From Paludibacter sp. UBA6032 (GTDB lineage: Bacteria > Bacteroidota > Bacteroidia > Bacteroidales > Paludibacteraceae), in assembly GCA_002427885.1 (NCBI GenBank), contig DIZI01000021.1, forward strand, positions 124,001-188,000: a DNA stretch of 64,000 nucleotides, read 5' to 3'. Below the pieces are notes generated by a model. That model was not told where the DNA came from. It saw only the letters and a list, made by a program, of their open reading frames with translations, and made no database searches. The translations under genes were made by a program, and so were the position numbers. This document shows, piece after piece, positions 52,175-60,091 of this stretch (positions are counted from its first letter, which is position 1; each line of letters begins with the position of its first letter).

Positions 52175-52903
52175 TTAGAGTAGCGAAGCCGCTTCTTTAT
52201 CAAGATAAAATTCTGCTGCTCCTGAACTGGAACGCATGTATGATGCAGGATAATTTACATAGCCGGGTTTTTGATGAATTATCTCACTGAGAATACCTGC
52301 TTTTGCCGGTCCGGTAATTAAAAAAACAACTTCACTTGCCTGCTCCAAAGTCAATCCGGTAAGGGTAATCCGTTTCTGTCCACTGACCGGATGAGTTCCC
52401 ACTCCAACAGCAGTATCCGATTTCAGCAAACTCATATCGTTTGGGAAAATTGATGCCGTATGTCCGTCGTCGCCCATACCCAACAGGACGAAATCAAGAC
52501 GGGGAAAACCATCATGAATTGTCAGTTCACGTTCCATTAATTCCTGATAGCGTTTGGCTTCAACTTCCGGATTTTCTTCCCCCTGCATACGAAAGATATT
52601 TGCTTCGTGTATCGGAACGTTTTTAAGCAAATGCTCGTAGGTCATGCCAAAATTACTTTCAATATGAGTAGGCGGAACACAACGTTCATCTACCCAAAAC
52701 AGGCGTACAAAATGCCAGGGAATACTTTCTGCATATTCATTTGACAATATATCAAAAAGCAATTTGGGTGTACTCCCACCCGAAAGAGCTATGTTGAAAG
52801 GAAGCGACTGTTTCACTTTTTTCCTGACATTGTCGAGAATGAACCCGGCTACAGCTCTCGCCGTATCTTCGGGAGTATCAAAAACATGAAGATTGCTATT
52901 CAT
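52175..52903 (-). CDS. pgl: 6-phosphogluconolactonase
   Basis: Hydrolyses 6-phosphogluconolactone in the oxidative pentose phosphate pathway. 242 residues of the DevB type (glucosamine-6-phosphate isomerase fold): ALSGGSTPKLLFD, FWVDERCVPPTHIESNFGM, LDFVLLGMGDDGHTASIFP (the conserved G-M-G-x-D-G-H-T) and ITLTGLTLEQA. It lies 64 bp downstream of zwf on the same strand, so the first two steps of the pathway are paired. The third enzyme, gnd, is not in this window. Confidence 0.95.
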   Translation of the reverse strand: MNSNLHVFDTPEDTARAVAGFILDNVRKKVKQSLPFNIALSGGSTPKLLFDILSNEYAESIPWHFVRLFWVDERCVPPTHIESNFGMTYEHLLKNVPIHEANIFRMQGEENPEVEAKRYQELMERELTIHDGFPRLDFVLLGMGDDGHTASIFPNDMSLLKSDTAVGVGTHPVSGQKRITLTGLTLEQASEVVFLITGPAKAGILSEIIHQKPGYVNYPASYMRSSSGAAEFYLDKEAASLL

Positions 52904-52967
52904 AATTTTGTTTTTATATAAACCTTCCCAAAGTTTAAAACTCAGGGAAGGTCAAAAAGAAAGGTTT

Positions 52968-54521
52968 TTAGATTGTCTTAAATTTATTAAATGGAACGCG
53001 CCACTTCAATTGCTTATCACCGAATAAAAGATTCGACTCGTTTGGGCCCCAGGTGTTGCATTCGTAGAAATACAATGGAATCTCAGGATTATTTTTCCAT
53101 GCCTGAAGAATCGGATCAACAAATTTCCAGCTTGCTTTCACCGCATCGGCACGGGCATAAAGAGTAGAATCACCAATCATGCAATCCAATAATAAACGTT
53201 CATATGCCTCAGATATTTTATTTTCTGCCAAATCGGAATAATGAAAGGCCATATTCACGTTTTGTACTTTATAACCTGCTCCGGGAATTTTCATGCCAAA
53301 ATCGACCGCAACACCCGCATCAGGATGAATACGCAGAATAATCATATTGGTTGACTGTGCCACGCAACGTTGTTTGAAGAGTTGATGCGGAGCGGGTTTA
53401 AGATGAATAATCACCTCGGTTACCCGTTCAGGCAATTGTTTCCCGGTACGGATATAAAATGGAACATCACCCCACCGCCAGTTATCAATAAATACCTTCA
53501 TGGCTACAAAAGTTTCGGTTTTAGAATTTGGAGCCACATTTTTCTCCTGACGGTAGCCTTCCTGCAATATATTATCAACTTCTGTAGCAATATATTGTCC
53601 ACGCACAACATAGTTGGGAATTTCCGCCGTACGAATCGGACGCAATGCCTGTAAAACTTTTACGGTTTCATTACGAATGGATTCCGAATCGAAGATGGAA
53701 GGAGGTTCCATGGCGATGATGGCCAGTACCTGCATTAAATGATTCTGAATCATGTCGCGCATGGCACCCGATGTGTCATAATATCCTCCACGGTTTTCAA
53801 CTCCAATTCTTTCGGCAGCTGTAATTTCAATCCGGTCCACATATTTACGGTTCCATATCGGCTCGAAAAATCCATTCGAAAAACGTGTTACCATGATATT
53901 CTGAACGGTCTCTTTTCCTAAGTAATGGTCAATACGATATATTTGATCTTCATTGAAACCTGTACGCAGTTTTTTGTCTAAATCAATAGCCGTTTCCAGA
54001 CTATATCCGAAAGGTTTTTCCACAATAATCCGTTTCCAGCCATCTTCTTCCGTATTTAATCCGTAAGTTACCAAATGAGCAGCCACCACTTCGTATAAAA
54101 AAGGAGGAATGGAGAAATAATAAATAATATTCTTTGGAATATTTAAGCTGTATGAAAGCCTATCAATATAATTTTTTAAAGCTTCAAAATCTTCTTCATT
54201 TTGATTATTTATTTTGATATAATACAATCGTTGTAAGAAAGCTTGTAATTTATCTGATTCAGCAATAGATGCTGCCTTTGCATATTGAAGTAATGATTCA
54301 TATACTTCAGTACGATTGGTTTCCTCGTCTTTCTCCTGACTTCCGGCACCTATTAATATAAAGTTTTCGGGGAGTAATTCATCGAGGTATAATTGAAAGA
54401 TGGCCGGTAATAACTTGCGTTTTGACAAATCCCCGTTAGAACCGAAAATAACCAGCATCTGGCTTTCTACAGTGTTTTTTTTAGGTGCTTTTTTTATTTT
54501 TTCTTCCATTGTTAAGTTCAA
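52968..54521 (-). CDS. zwf: Glucose-6-phosphate 1-dehydrogenase
   Basis: Oxidises glucose-6-phosphate to the lactone, making NADPH. 517 residues (a Met four residues in is an alternative start). The coenzyme loop is VIFGSNGDLSKRKLLPA and the active site RIDHYLGKETVQN contains the catalytic histidine; KPAPHQLFKQRC and the YERLLLDCMIGDSTLY end region are standard. In most Bacteroidales zwf is followed by gnd or pgl; here pgl follows and gnd is missing nearby. Confidence 0.96.
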   Translation of the reverse strand: MNLTMEEKIKKAPKKNTVESQMLVIFGSNGDLSKRKLLPAIFQLYLDELLPENFILIGAGSQEKDEETNRTEVYESLLQYAKAASIAESDKLQAFLQRLYYIKINNQNEEDFEALKNYIDRLSYSLNIPKNIIYYFSIPPFLYEVVAAHLVTYGLNTEEDGWKRIIVEKPFGYSLETAIDLDKKLRTGFNEDQIYRIDHYLGKETVQNIMVTRFSNGFFEPIWNRKYVDRIEITAAERIGVENRGGYYDTSGAMRDMIQNHLMQVLAIIAMEPPSIFDSESIRNETVKVLQALRPIRTAEIPNYVVRGQYIATEVDNILQEGYRQEKNVAPNSKTETFVAMKVFIDNWRWGDVPFYIRTGKQLPERVTEVIIHLKPAPHQLFKQRCVAQSTNMIILRIHPDAGVAVDFGMKIPGAGYKVQNVNMAFHYSDLAENKISEAYERLLLDCMIGDSTLYARADAVKASWKFVDPILQAWKNNPEIPLYFYECNTWGPNESNLLFGDKQLKWRVPFNKFKTI

Positions 54522-54599
54522 ATTATACGAATTATAGAATAAACATATGAGCAGCTAAATCGTTCAGTTTTCTTTCTTCGGATTTAGTGGATTAAGTTA

Positions 54600-55664
54600 T
54601 CAAAACCATTTCTTTCGTCTAAAATACCACATCATTATCAGTGTTGTCAGCAACATCACACCCCACATGATAAAATAGCCATGTTTCCAATGGAGTTCCG
54701 GTAAATTTTCGAAATTGGTACCGTAAACGCCCACAATAAAAGTGAGTGGAATAAAAATAACTGAAAAAACGGTTAGTACCCGCATGATTTCATTCAACTT
54801 GGTGCTCATGGACGAATGATATATATTGAGCTGGTCGTACAAAATTTCACGATAACTATCGGATAGTTCCGAAGCTTCATTAATATTGTCCTGCAATTCT
54901 TTAAAGTGAATTCGATTGTCATCCTGAATGAACTCCGATTGCAATTTGGCCAGATTTATAATCATTTCTTTAGCCGGTTTGATATTTTTACGTAAAAAAT
55001 TCAGCTCCCGTTTCAATGAATTAATGTTATCCAGCAATTTCTTGTCAGGATCATTTGTTATATCTTCTTCCAATCCTTCAATTTTTTCGCCAAGTATTCC
55101 GATGATATAAATATAATTGTCTACAACAACATCCAGAAGAGCAAATGCGAGGTAATCGGAGCCGGATGTACGAATTTTATTTTTATGTTTACGGATCCGT
55201 TCACGTATTGGTTCAAACGCATCACCCGGTTGCTCCTGAAACGAAATAAGTGTATTATCCGTAATGATTAAACTCAAATTTTCAATAGCCAGATTATCTT
55301 CATTTTCAACATATTGCAACATCTTAATGGTAACAAAAATTCCGGTTTCAAACTCTTGTACTTTGGGTCGAATGGATGGATTCATTACATCCGATAAAAT
55401 ATTATTTTCAATTTTATATATACTGGAAACATCCTGCATTAATTCGGCATTATCAAGCCCATCGATATTGAGCCAACTCAGTTTCTTTGATTTTTTTAAT
55501 TCCAGAAGTTCATTTGGTGATTTAATTTCCAACTCCCGCACATCTTCCAGATCGAAATCCATGGTGCGTAAAAGTATTTTTTCAGTTTTCTTCTGGCCTC
55601 TGAAAACCAGGGCATAAGGTGACAACCCGATATGTTCTTTCTTATTCTTTATTAATCTGGACAT
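54600..55664 (-). CDS. corA: CorA-family cation channel, GTN variant
   Basis: 354 residues in the CorA layout: cytoplasmic alpha/beta domain, long helical stalk (IGILGEKIEGLEEDITNDPDKKLL...), and two C-terminal membrane segments. The pore loop reads VGVYGTNFENLPEL, so the signature G-M-N is G-T-N, with the rest of the motif intact, and the end is YFRRKKWF. Variants of the middle residue occur in the superfamily and may change selectivity. Second CorA of the window, 19 kb from the first. The -7 box at 55693-55700 is 30 nt upstream. Confidence 0.9.
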   Translation of the reverse strand: MSRLIKNKKEHIGLSPYALVFRGQKKTEKILLRTMDFDLEDVRELEIKSPNELLELKKSKKLSWLNIDGLDNAELMQDVSSIYKIENNILSDVMNPSIRPKVQEFETGIFVTIKMLQYVENEDNLAIENLSLIITDNTLISFQEQPGDAFEPIRERIRKHKNKIRTSGSDYLAFALLDVVVDNYIYIIGILGEKIEGLEEDITNDPDKKLLDNINSLKRELNFLRKNIKPAKEMIINLAKLQSEFIQDDNRIHFKELQDNINEASELSDSYREILYDQLNIYHSSMSTKLNEIMRVLTVFSVIFIPLTFIVGVYGTNFENLPELHWKHGYFIMWGVMLLTTLIMMWYFRRKKWF

Positions 55665-55692
55665 AATGCAATTTATTTACAAACGTGTATTG

Positions 55693-55700
55693 CAAAGATA
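55693..55700 (-). promoter_or_regulatory. Putative -7 box for the second corA
   Basis: CAAAGATA is TATCTTTG on the minus strand, 29 nt before the start. No -33 TTG at the right distance. Confidence 0.4.
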
Positions 55701-55883
55701 GCTTTTTTTTATCTGTTTGATAATAAAACCCTAACATAAAAATACATATATCCAAAAGACTTTTGGTGAATTGAGAATCTTTCTATTAACAACTAAACCA
55801 TAATTATTATGAGAGAAGGCAATTTAAATATTCTCATTTTCAAAAGTCAATGTTACCTGTATCTCAATTATTTAAAAATAAAA

Positions 55884-55913
55884 GAGGATGTCCATTTTTT
55901 TATGGACACCCTC
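55884..55913 (-). terminator. Terminator after the lipoprotein gene
   Basis: GAGGATGTCCAT and ATGGACACCCTC pair over 12 positions with one A-C mismatch; on the minus strand the stem is followed by TTTTATTTTT. It lies about 75 bp past the gene's stop. Confidence 0.7.
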
Positions 55914-55988
55914 CCTTGACAGAAAGTTTGTAAACAAGATGATAAATTACTGTCAAGAATTCTTATTCGTTTGGTGAGAACCTGTTAT

Positions 55989-56942
55989 TTAATTTGATGT
56001 TTTGCTGTCAGTCCAGTAAACAATAGTCCGTGTTTCAGTCGAACTGGTCGTCTGACTTCCGGGATACTGATAGCTATACGTTCTGCTGGTCCAGTTTCCC
56101 TGTGCATCATAAACATAGTCGCTATAATCCTGCACACCTTCTCCATCCACTTTTTTTATCAGATTTTTATGATCGTTATATGTGAATGTTTGAGTACTGG
56201 TAGTTGTTTGCGTTCCATAAACATCAATATAATTCACAGACTCTAACAGCAAAAATTCATCGTCCGCTTTATATTTATAAATTCTGGAGTTGGTATATTC
56301 AGGTCCATGAAAACCTTCGGTATAAGTCAGAAACATGCCGTTATCAGCGTAAGTAATATCTTTGGCAAAACTCCAATCAGTTGTAGAACCAGCCGGATAT
56401 TTACCACTGAATTTTACAATGGCTGTGTCTTTCGTTACTCCCACTACACTCTGAGATGTTGAAATAATGAGCAGATTGTCACCATTGAAGACGTAATCTG
56501 TACGTCCCCAGTCATAAATCTGAGCTTTCAAATTAGGTGTTAAACCCGTTTCGTACATATGCATTACAGAACCTGGAATATATTTTCCATGAGTATCATA
56601 TTCAAAATTTTGCGTAGAAGTTGTATTTCCGCTCGTGGGGTTAGCATTTGCCGTTACAATTTTTGAAAGCTGGCCGTTAGCAGTATAGGTATATGTAGCA
56701 ACAGAACTGTAAACGCCATCAGTATTCGTAATGCTTGTTATAAAACCGGTTTCATTGAATTGAGTTGTTCGTGAACCGTTGTCTATTGTCAGTGTTTTTA
56801 CCTTTCCCTTTAATTGCAGTCGGGATAGTGCATTTCGTTCCCAATAATTAGTAATACTATTGTCAATATTGGTTGAAGGGTCACATGAACTGAATAACAA
56901 TCCAAGAAAAATAAAGCCGGCAATAAAAATGGTTGATTTCAT
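55989..56942 (-). CDS. Hypothetical lipoprotein with YD-like repeats
   Basis: 317 residues. Lipoprotein signal FIAGFIFLGLLFSSCDPS. The mature part is built of short repeats of the type G-x-L-x-x-I...Y-x-Y-D-x-x-G (for example TYTYTANGQLSKI, FEYDTHGKYIP, YVYDAQGNWTSRTYSYQY), like RHS/YD repeats but degenerate and without a toxin end. Probably outer-membrane anchored; function unknown. It has its own terminator. Confidence 0.75.
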   Translation of the reverse strand: MKSTIFIAGFIFLGLLFSSCDPSTNIDNSITNYWERNALSRLQLKGKVKTLTIDNGSRTTQFNETGFITSITNTDGVYSSVATYTYTANGQLSKIVTANANPTSGNTTSTQNFEYDTHGKYIPGSVMHMYETGLTPNLKAQIYDWGRTDYVFNGDNLLIISTSQSVVGVTKDTAIVKFSGKYPAGSTTDWSFAKDITYADNGMFLTYTEGFHGPEYTNSRIYKYKADDEFLLLESVNYIDVYGTQTTTSTQTFTYNDHKNLIKKVDGEGVQDYSDYVYDAQGNWTSRTYSYQYPGSQTTSSTETRTIVYWTDSKTSN

Positions 56943-57131
56943 AAATTTGAAATTTTAGAAGTAAAGTATTTGGGGATTTTATAAATCAGATTTTTCAAAT
57001 TATTTTAAGCCTGTGTTCATCATAATGAATCTTGTACTGTGTATTGTTAGAAGTCTTTGCAAAAATAGATATATATGAACCTCGGGTTATATGCAATAAG
57101 TAAAATATTCTGCGCAAAAAGTAAATTATCG

Positions 57132-57162
57132 TTGCAAAATTCCATTTTTTCTCTTATTTTTG
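57132..57162 (+). promoter_or_regulatory. Promoter of the AraC-type regulator gene
   Basis: TTG at 57132-57134 and TATTTTTG at 57155-57162 are 20 nt apart. Transcription should begin near 57169, leaving only about 12 nt of leader, close to leaderless. Confidence 0.7.
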
Positions 57163-57180
57163 TCATAAAATCATCTGTAT

Positions 57181-58335
57181 ATGATAAAATCCATTTTACT
57201 GCTTACACCAATATATGTTACTCTTTTTTGGTCAATAGTACTAAATACAGATGCCCGTAAATACGACACTCCACGTTTATTCCTCGGGAAGTTTATGCTT
57301 TTTGCGTTCATCGTTTACATTTCTCATTTTTTGTTTTATTTTCCATATCCTCACTTATACGCTATTATTGACCCGTTTTATCAATATGCTTCTCTGTTGG
57401 TTTTCCCTTTGTATTATATTTATTTCCGATTGCTTACAATTGATGATAAATTTTCATTCAAAGTTCATGCTCCATACTTAATAGTACCGACGGTATTGTT
57501 TCTCTTTTATTCTTTTGGTGCATTTTTCACAAACTTTGCTGATTACAAATCGTGGATATTCGATCGGACAACTACTTCAAACCTATTTTTTATAAAGTAT
57601 TTAAATGTCGTTCATTTAATCATTCGAATTACTTTTCTGATACAGGTTGTCTTGACTATAATCGGAAATTATGATCTTATTAAAAAGTATGGGAAAAAAG
57701 CTGAACAATATTATTCGGATATAGAAGATAGTAGTACCCATAAAGTAAAGATTTTGAATCTCTCCATGATAGTTACGGGTTGTGCTTCTTTTATATTAGG
57801 TGTACTGGGCCGTGATTTTTTTTCAAATGAGATTACCAGTATAGCTATCGCTTCAGTCATTTTTTCTTCCATGCTTTTTATCATAGGTTGGCTTGGCGAT
57901 AAGCAAAAAAGTTTAAATCCGACATTTGAAACGATTTCCGGGGAAGAAAATCAGATGAAGATGGAAGAATTTTCATCTGTTGCTCAAAAGAAAATACTTG
58001 AAAAATTATTGATCTTATTTAATGACAAGAAAGTTTATATGGATAGCGGTTTGAATATTCAAGACATTGCGCAAGCTGTTGGAACGAACCGAACCTACAT
58101 ATCAACTATTATCAATCAGCAGTTCAATCAGAATTTCTGTACATTCGTAAACAATTACCGTGTAGAAGAACTGGAAAATACACTAAAAAACCATCCTGAA
58201 TTCACAAACCAATTACTGGCCGAGTCCTGTGGCTTCGGATCTGTTGATTCTTTAAAACGTGCAGTTTTGACAAAAACAGAACAAACTTTCCCCGAATGGA
58301 AGAAACAAGTCCTTTCAATACATCTAAAGAAGTAA
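57181..58335 (+). CDS. Membrane-bound AraC-family regulator (7TM plus HTH)
   Basis: 384 residues. Seven hydrophobic segments in the first about 235 residues (for example ILLLTPIYVTLFWSIVL, LFAFIVYISHFLFYFPY, LNVVHLIIRITFLIQVVLTI, IAIASVIFSSMLFIIGWLG), then a cytoplasmic AraC/XylS double helix-turn-helix (about 280-384; LNIQDIAQAVGTNRTYISTIINQQ and LAESCGFGSVDSLKRAVLTKTEQTFPEWK). Such proteins sense the membrane or a periplasmic ligand and act on DNA directly. Target genes are unknown; it has its own promoter and terminator. Confidence 0.88.
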   Translation: MIKSILLLTPIYVTLFWSIVLNTDARKYDTPRLFLGKFMLFAFIVYISHFLFYFPYPHLYAIIDPFYQYASLLVFPLYYIYFRLLTIDDKFSFKVHAPYLIVPTVLFLFYSFGAFFTNFADYKSWIFDRTTTSNLFFIKYLNVVHLIIRITFLIQVVLTIIGNYDLIKKYGKKAEQYYSDIEDSSTHKVKILNLSMIVTGCASFILGVLGRDFFSNEITSIAIASVIFSSMLFIIGWLGDKQKSLNPTFETISGEENQMKMEEFSSVAQKKILEKLLILFNDKKVYMDSGLNIQDIAQAVGTNRTYISTIINQQFNQNFCTFVNNYRVEELENTLKNHPEFTNQLLAESCGFGSVDSLKRAVLTKTEQTFPEWKKQVLSIHLKK

Positions 58336-58390
58336 AAAAAACAGCTTTGAAGACTTTCTAATACTTAAAATCGAACTGTCAAATATAAAA

Positions 58391-58412
58391 CTATGTTATA
58401 AAACATAGTTTT
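58391..58412 (+). terminator. Terminator after the AraC-type gene
   Basis: CTATGTT and AACATAG form a perfect 7-bp stem with ATAA loop, followed by TTTT. It ends about 55 nt past the stop. Confidence 0.6.
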
Positions 58413-58433
58413 AGTGCATTTTTTCAGGTAAAT

Positions 58434-58466
58434 GTTTGGATTGTGTATATAAATACCGTACTTTTG
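58434..58466 (+). promoter_or_regulatory. Promoter of the candidate ncRNA
   Basis: TTTG at 58434-58437 and TACTTTTG at 58459-58466, 21 nt apart; slightly long spacing but both boxes match. Start would be near 58473. Confidence 0.5.
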
Positions 58467-58472
58467 TGACGT

Positions 58473-58698
58473 GATTTTTTCATAGTATTAGATTTAAGGT
58501 TAACAAAGATTGGTAGTATGCCGTGAGGCAAGCTACCTTTCGTCTTTTATACCCCTACCCCAAAAGGGAACCACATTTAGTCTTTTTCCTTACTACATTT
58601 CTTATTTAAATTCAAATACATATCTCTCAATTTACAGTAGTATTCAAGGTTGATTTGCGGAAATAGTTCAGCTTTAGGGATTAGGGGTAAGCATTTTT
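58473..58698 (+). ncRNA. Candidate structured RNA upstream of purD (6S-like shape)
   Basis: A hairpin comes first: GGTAG and CTACC enclose a 2x2 internal loop, then TGCC/GGCA and a GTGA tetraloop (GNRA type), at about 58511-58536. After it, TACCCCTACCC (from 58550) can pair with GGG-AT-TAGGGGTA (to 58689), an 11-bp closing stem with a 2-nt bulge, which encloses a large open region and an inner stem CCTTACTAC/GTAGTA..AAGG. A T run (ATTTTTTCC) follows. The long irregular hairpin with a central bubble recalls 6S RNA, but no conserved sequence was matched; leader-RNA or unrelated structure remains possible. Confidence 0.35.
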
Positions 58699-58702
58699 TC
58701 CT

Positions 58703-58710
58703 TACTTTTG
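58703..58710 (+). promoter_or_regulatory. Putative -7 box of purD
   Basis: TACTTTTG lies 27 nt before the purD start codon. No TTG at -33 was found. Confidence 0.5.
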
Positions 58711-58736
58711 TATTTCAAATCCATTCAAACTTCACT

Positions 58737-60005
58737 ATGAATATTCTTCTCCTCGGATCGGGCGGTCGCGAACATGCTATGGCCTGGAAAATTGCCCAAA
58801 GCCCAAAACTGTCAAAGCTGTTTATTGCTCCCGGAAATCCGGGCACAGCACAGCTTGGCACTAATTTACTGATTGCTGCCGATAATTTCCCTGCACTTAA
58901 AACTGCTGTAATGGAATACAACATCGACCTGATTATCGTTGGACCCGAAGATCCTTTAGTCAAGGGAATTGTTGATTTTTTTGCCGCCGATGCAGATTTG
59001 AAAAACATTCCGGTGATTGGACCCGATAAATTTGGCGCTCAACTTGAAGGAAGTAAGGACTTCTCGAAACAATTTATGTTTCGGCATAATATCCCAACCG
59101 CAGGATATCTCAGTGTAACATCGGAAAATATAACCGAAGGAATAAATTTTCTTAAGAGCTTACAAGCACCATATGTACTAAAAGCCGATGGATTAGCTGC
59201 GGGAAAAGGAGTTTTGATTTTGAACGATCTGGACGAAACGATTTCCGAGTTAAAAGCTATGCTCAACGGGAAATTCGGAGCAGCCAGCAAAACGGTGGTG
59301 ATTGAAGAATTTTTATCGGGAATTGAATGTTCCGTATTTGTAATGACCGACGGCAAAAATTATAAAATTCTACCTGAAGCAAAAGATTACAAACGTATTG
59401 GAGAAGGTGATAAAGGTCTGAATACAGGCGGTATGGGAGCCGTTTCTCCCGTTTCGTTTGCCGATGCTGAATTTATGCGCAAAGTGGAAGAACGAATTAT
59501 CAAACCTACCGTGGATGGATTACAAAGTGAAGGAATTGTCTATAAAGGATTTATTTTCTTTGGATTGATAAAAGTAAACGGGGAACCGGTTACCATAGAA
59601 TACAACGCACGGATGGGTGATCCCGAAACGGAGGTTGTTATGTTGCGAATTAAAAGTGATTTTGTTGATTTGCTCGAAGGTGTTGCACACGGAAATCTGA
59701 ATGAAAAAACAATTGAAATCGATGAGCGTACAGCGGTAACAGTTATGTTGGTTTCGGGCGGTTATCCCGAAGATTATGAAAAAGGAAAGGAAATCACAGG
59801 ATTAAATGCTGTTGAAGGCAGTATCGTTTTTCATGCCGGAACTGCTTCAAAAGAAGACCAAATTGTTACCAATGGAGGCCGTGTGATAGCCATCAGCTCT
59901 TATGGAACTTCGAAAACAGAAGCATTGGCTGTCTCTTTTACAAATGCAAAGAGAATTCAATACGAAGGTAAGTATTTCAGAAGTGATATCGGGTTTGATT
60001 TGTAA
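58737..60005 (+). CDS. purD: Phosphoribosylamine--glycine ligase (GAR synthetase)
   Basis: Second step of purine synthesis: phosphoribosylamine plus glycine plus ATP to GAR. 422 residues when started at MNILLLGSGGREHAMAWKIA, the standard PurD N-terminus; a longer open frame to 58650 would include the leader. ATP-grasp marks are clear: IVGPEDPLVKGIVD, KADGLAAGKGVLI, LPEAKDYKRIGEGDKGLNTGGMGAVSP and EYNARMGDPETEV. The C-terminal domain is complete. The NtrC-like regulator gene follows after 86 bp on the same strand. Confidence 0.96.
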   Translation: MNILLLGSGGREHAMAWKIAQSPKLSKLFIAPGNPGTAQLGTNLLIAADNFPALKTAVMEYNIDLIIVGPEDPLVKGIVDFFAADADLKNIPVIGPDKFGAQLEGSKDFSKQFMFRHNIPTAGYLSVTSENITEGINFLKSLQAPYVLKADGLAAGKGVLILNDLDETISELKAMLNGKFGAASKTVVIEEFLSGIECSVFVMTDGKNYKILPEAKDYKRIGEGDKGLNTGGMGAVSPVSFADAEFMRKVEERIIKPTVDGLQSEGIVYKGFIFFGLIKVNGEPVTIEYNARMGDPETEVVMLRIKSDFVDLLEGVAHGNLNEKTIEIDERTAVTVMLVSGGYPEDYEKGKEITGLNAVEGSIVFHAGTASKEDQIVTNGGRVIAISSYGTSKTEALAVSFTNAKRIQYEGKYFRSDIGFDL

Positions 60006-60091
60006 AACTCAAGTTTTCAATCTGCATCAACGAATAAAAAAGGAATATACAAACTATTATTCTCCCTTCCCGGGAGATTCATAAAGCTTTT

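Larger units (their letters stand above)
55665..55988. other. Intergenic region between corA and lipoprotein gene
   Basis: 324 bp with the corA -7 box (55693-55700), an AT-rich middle without a gene, and the terminator of the neighbouring lipoprotein gene (55884-55913). Nothing else seen. Confidence 0.6.
58336..58736 (+). other. 401-bp region between the AraC-type gene and purD
   Basis: No protein gene. It contains the AraC terminator (58391-58412), a promoter (58434-58466), the candidate structured RNA (58473-58698) and a second -7 box directly before purD (TACTTTTG, 58703-58710). Confidence 0.6.
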
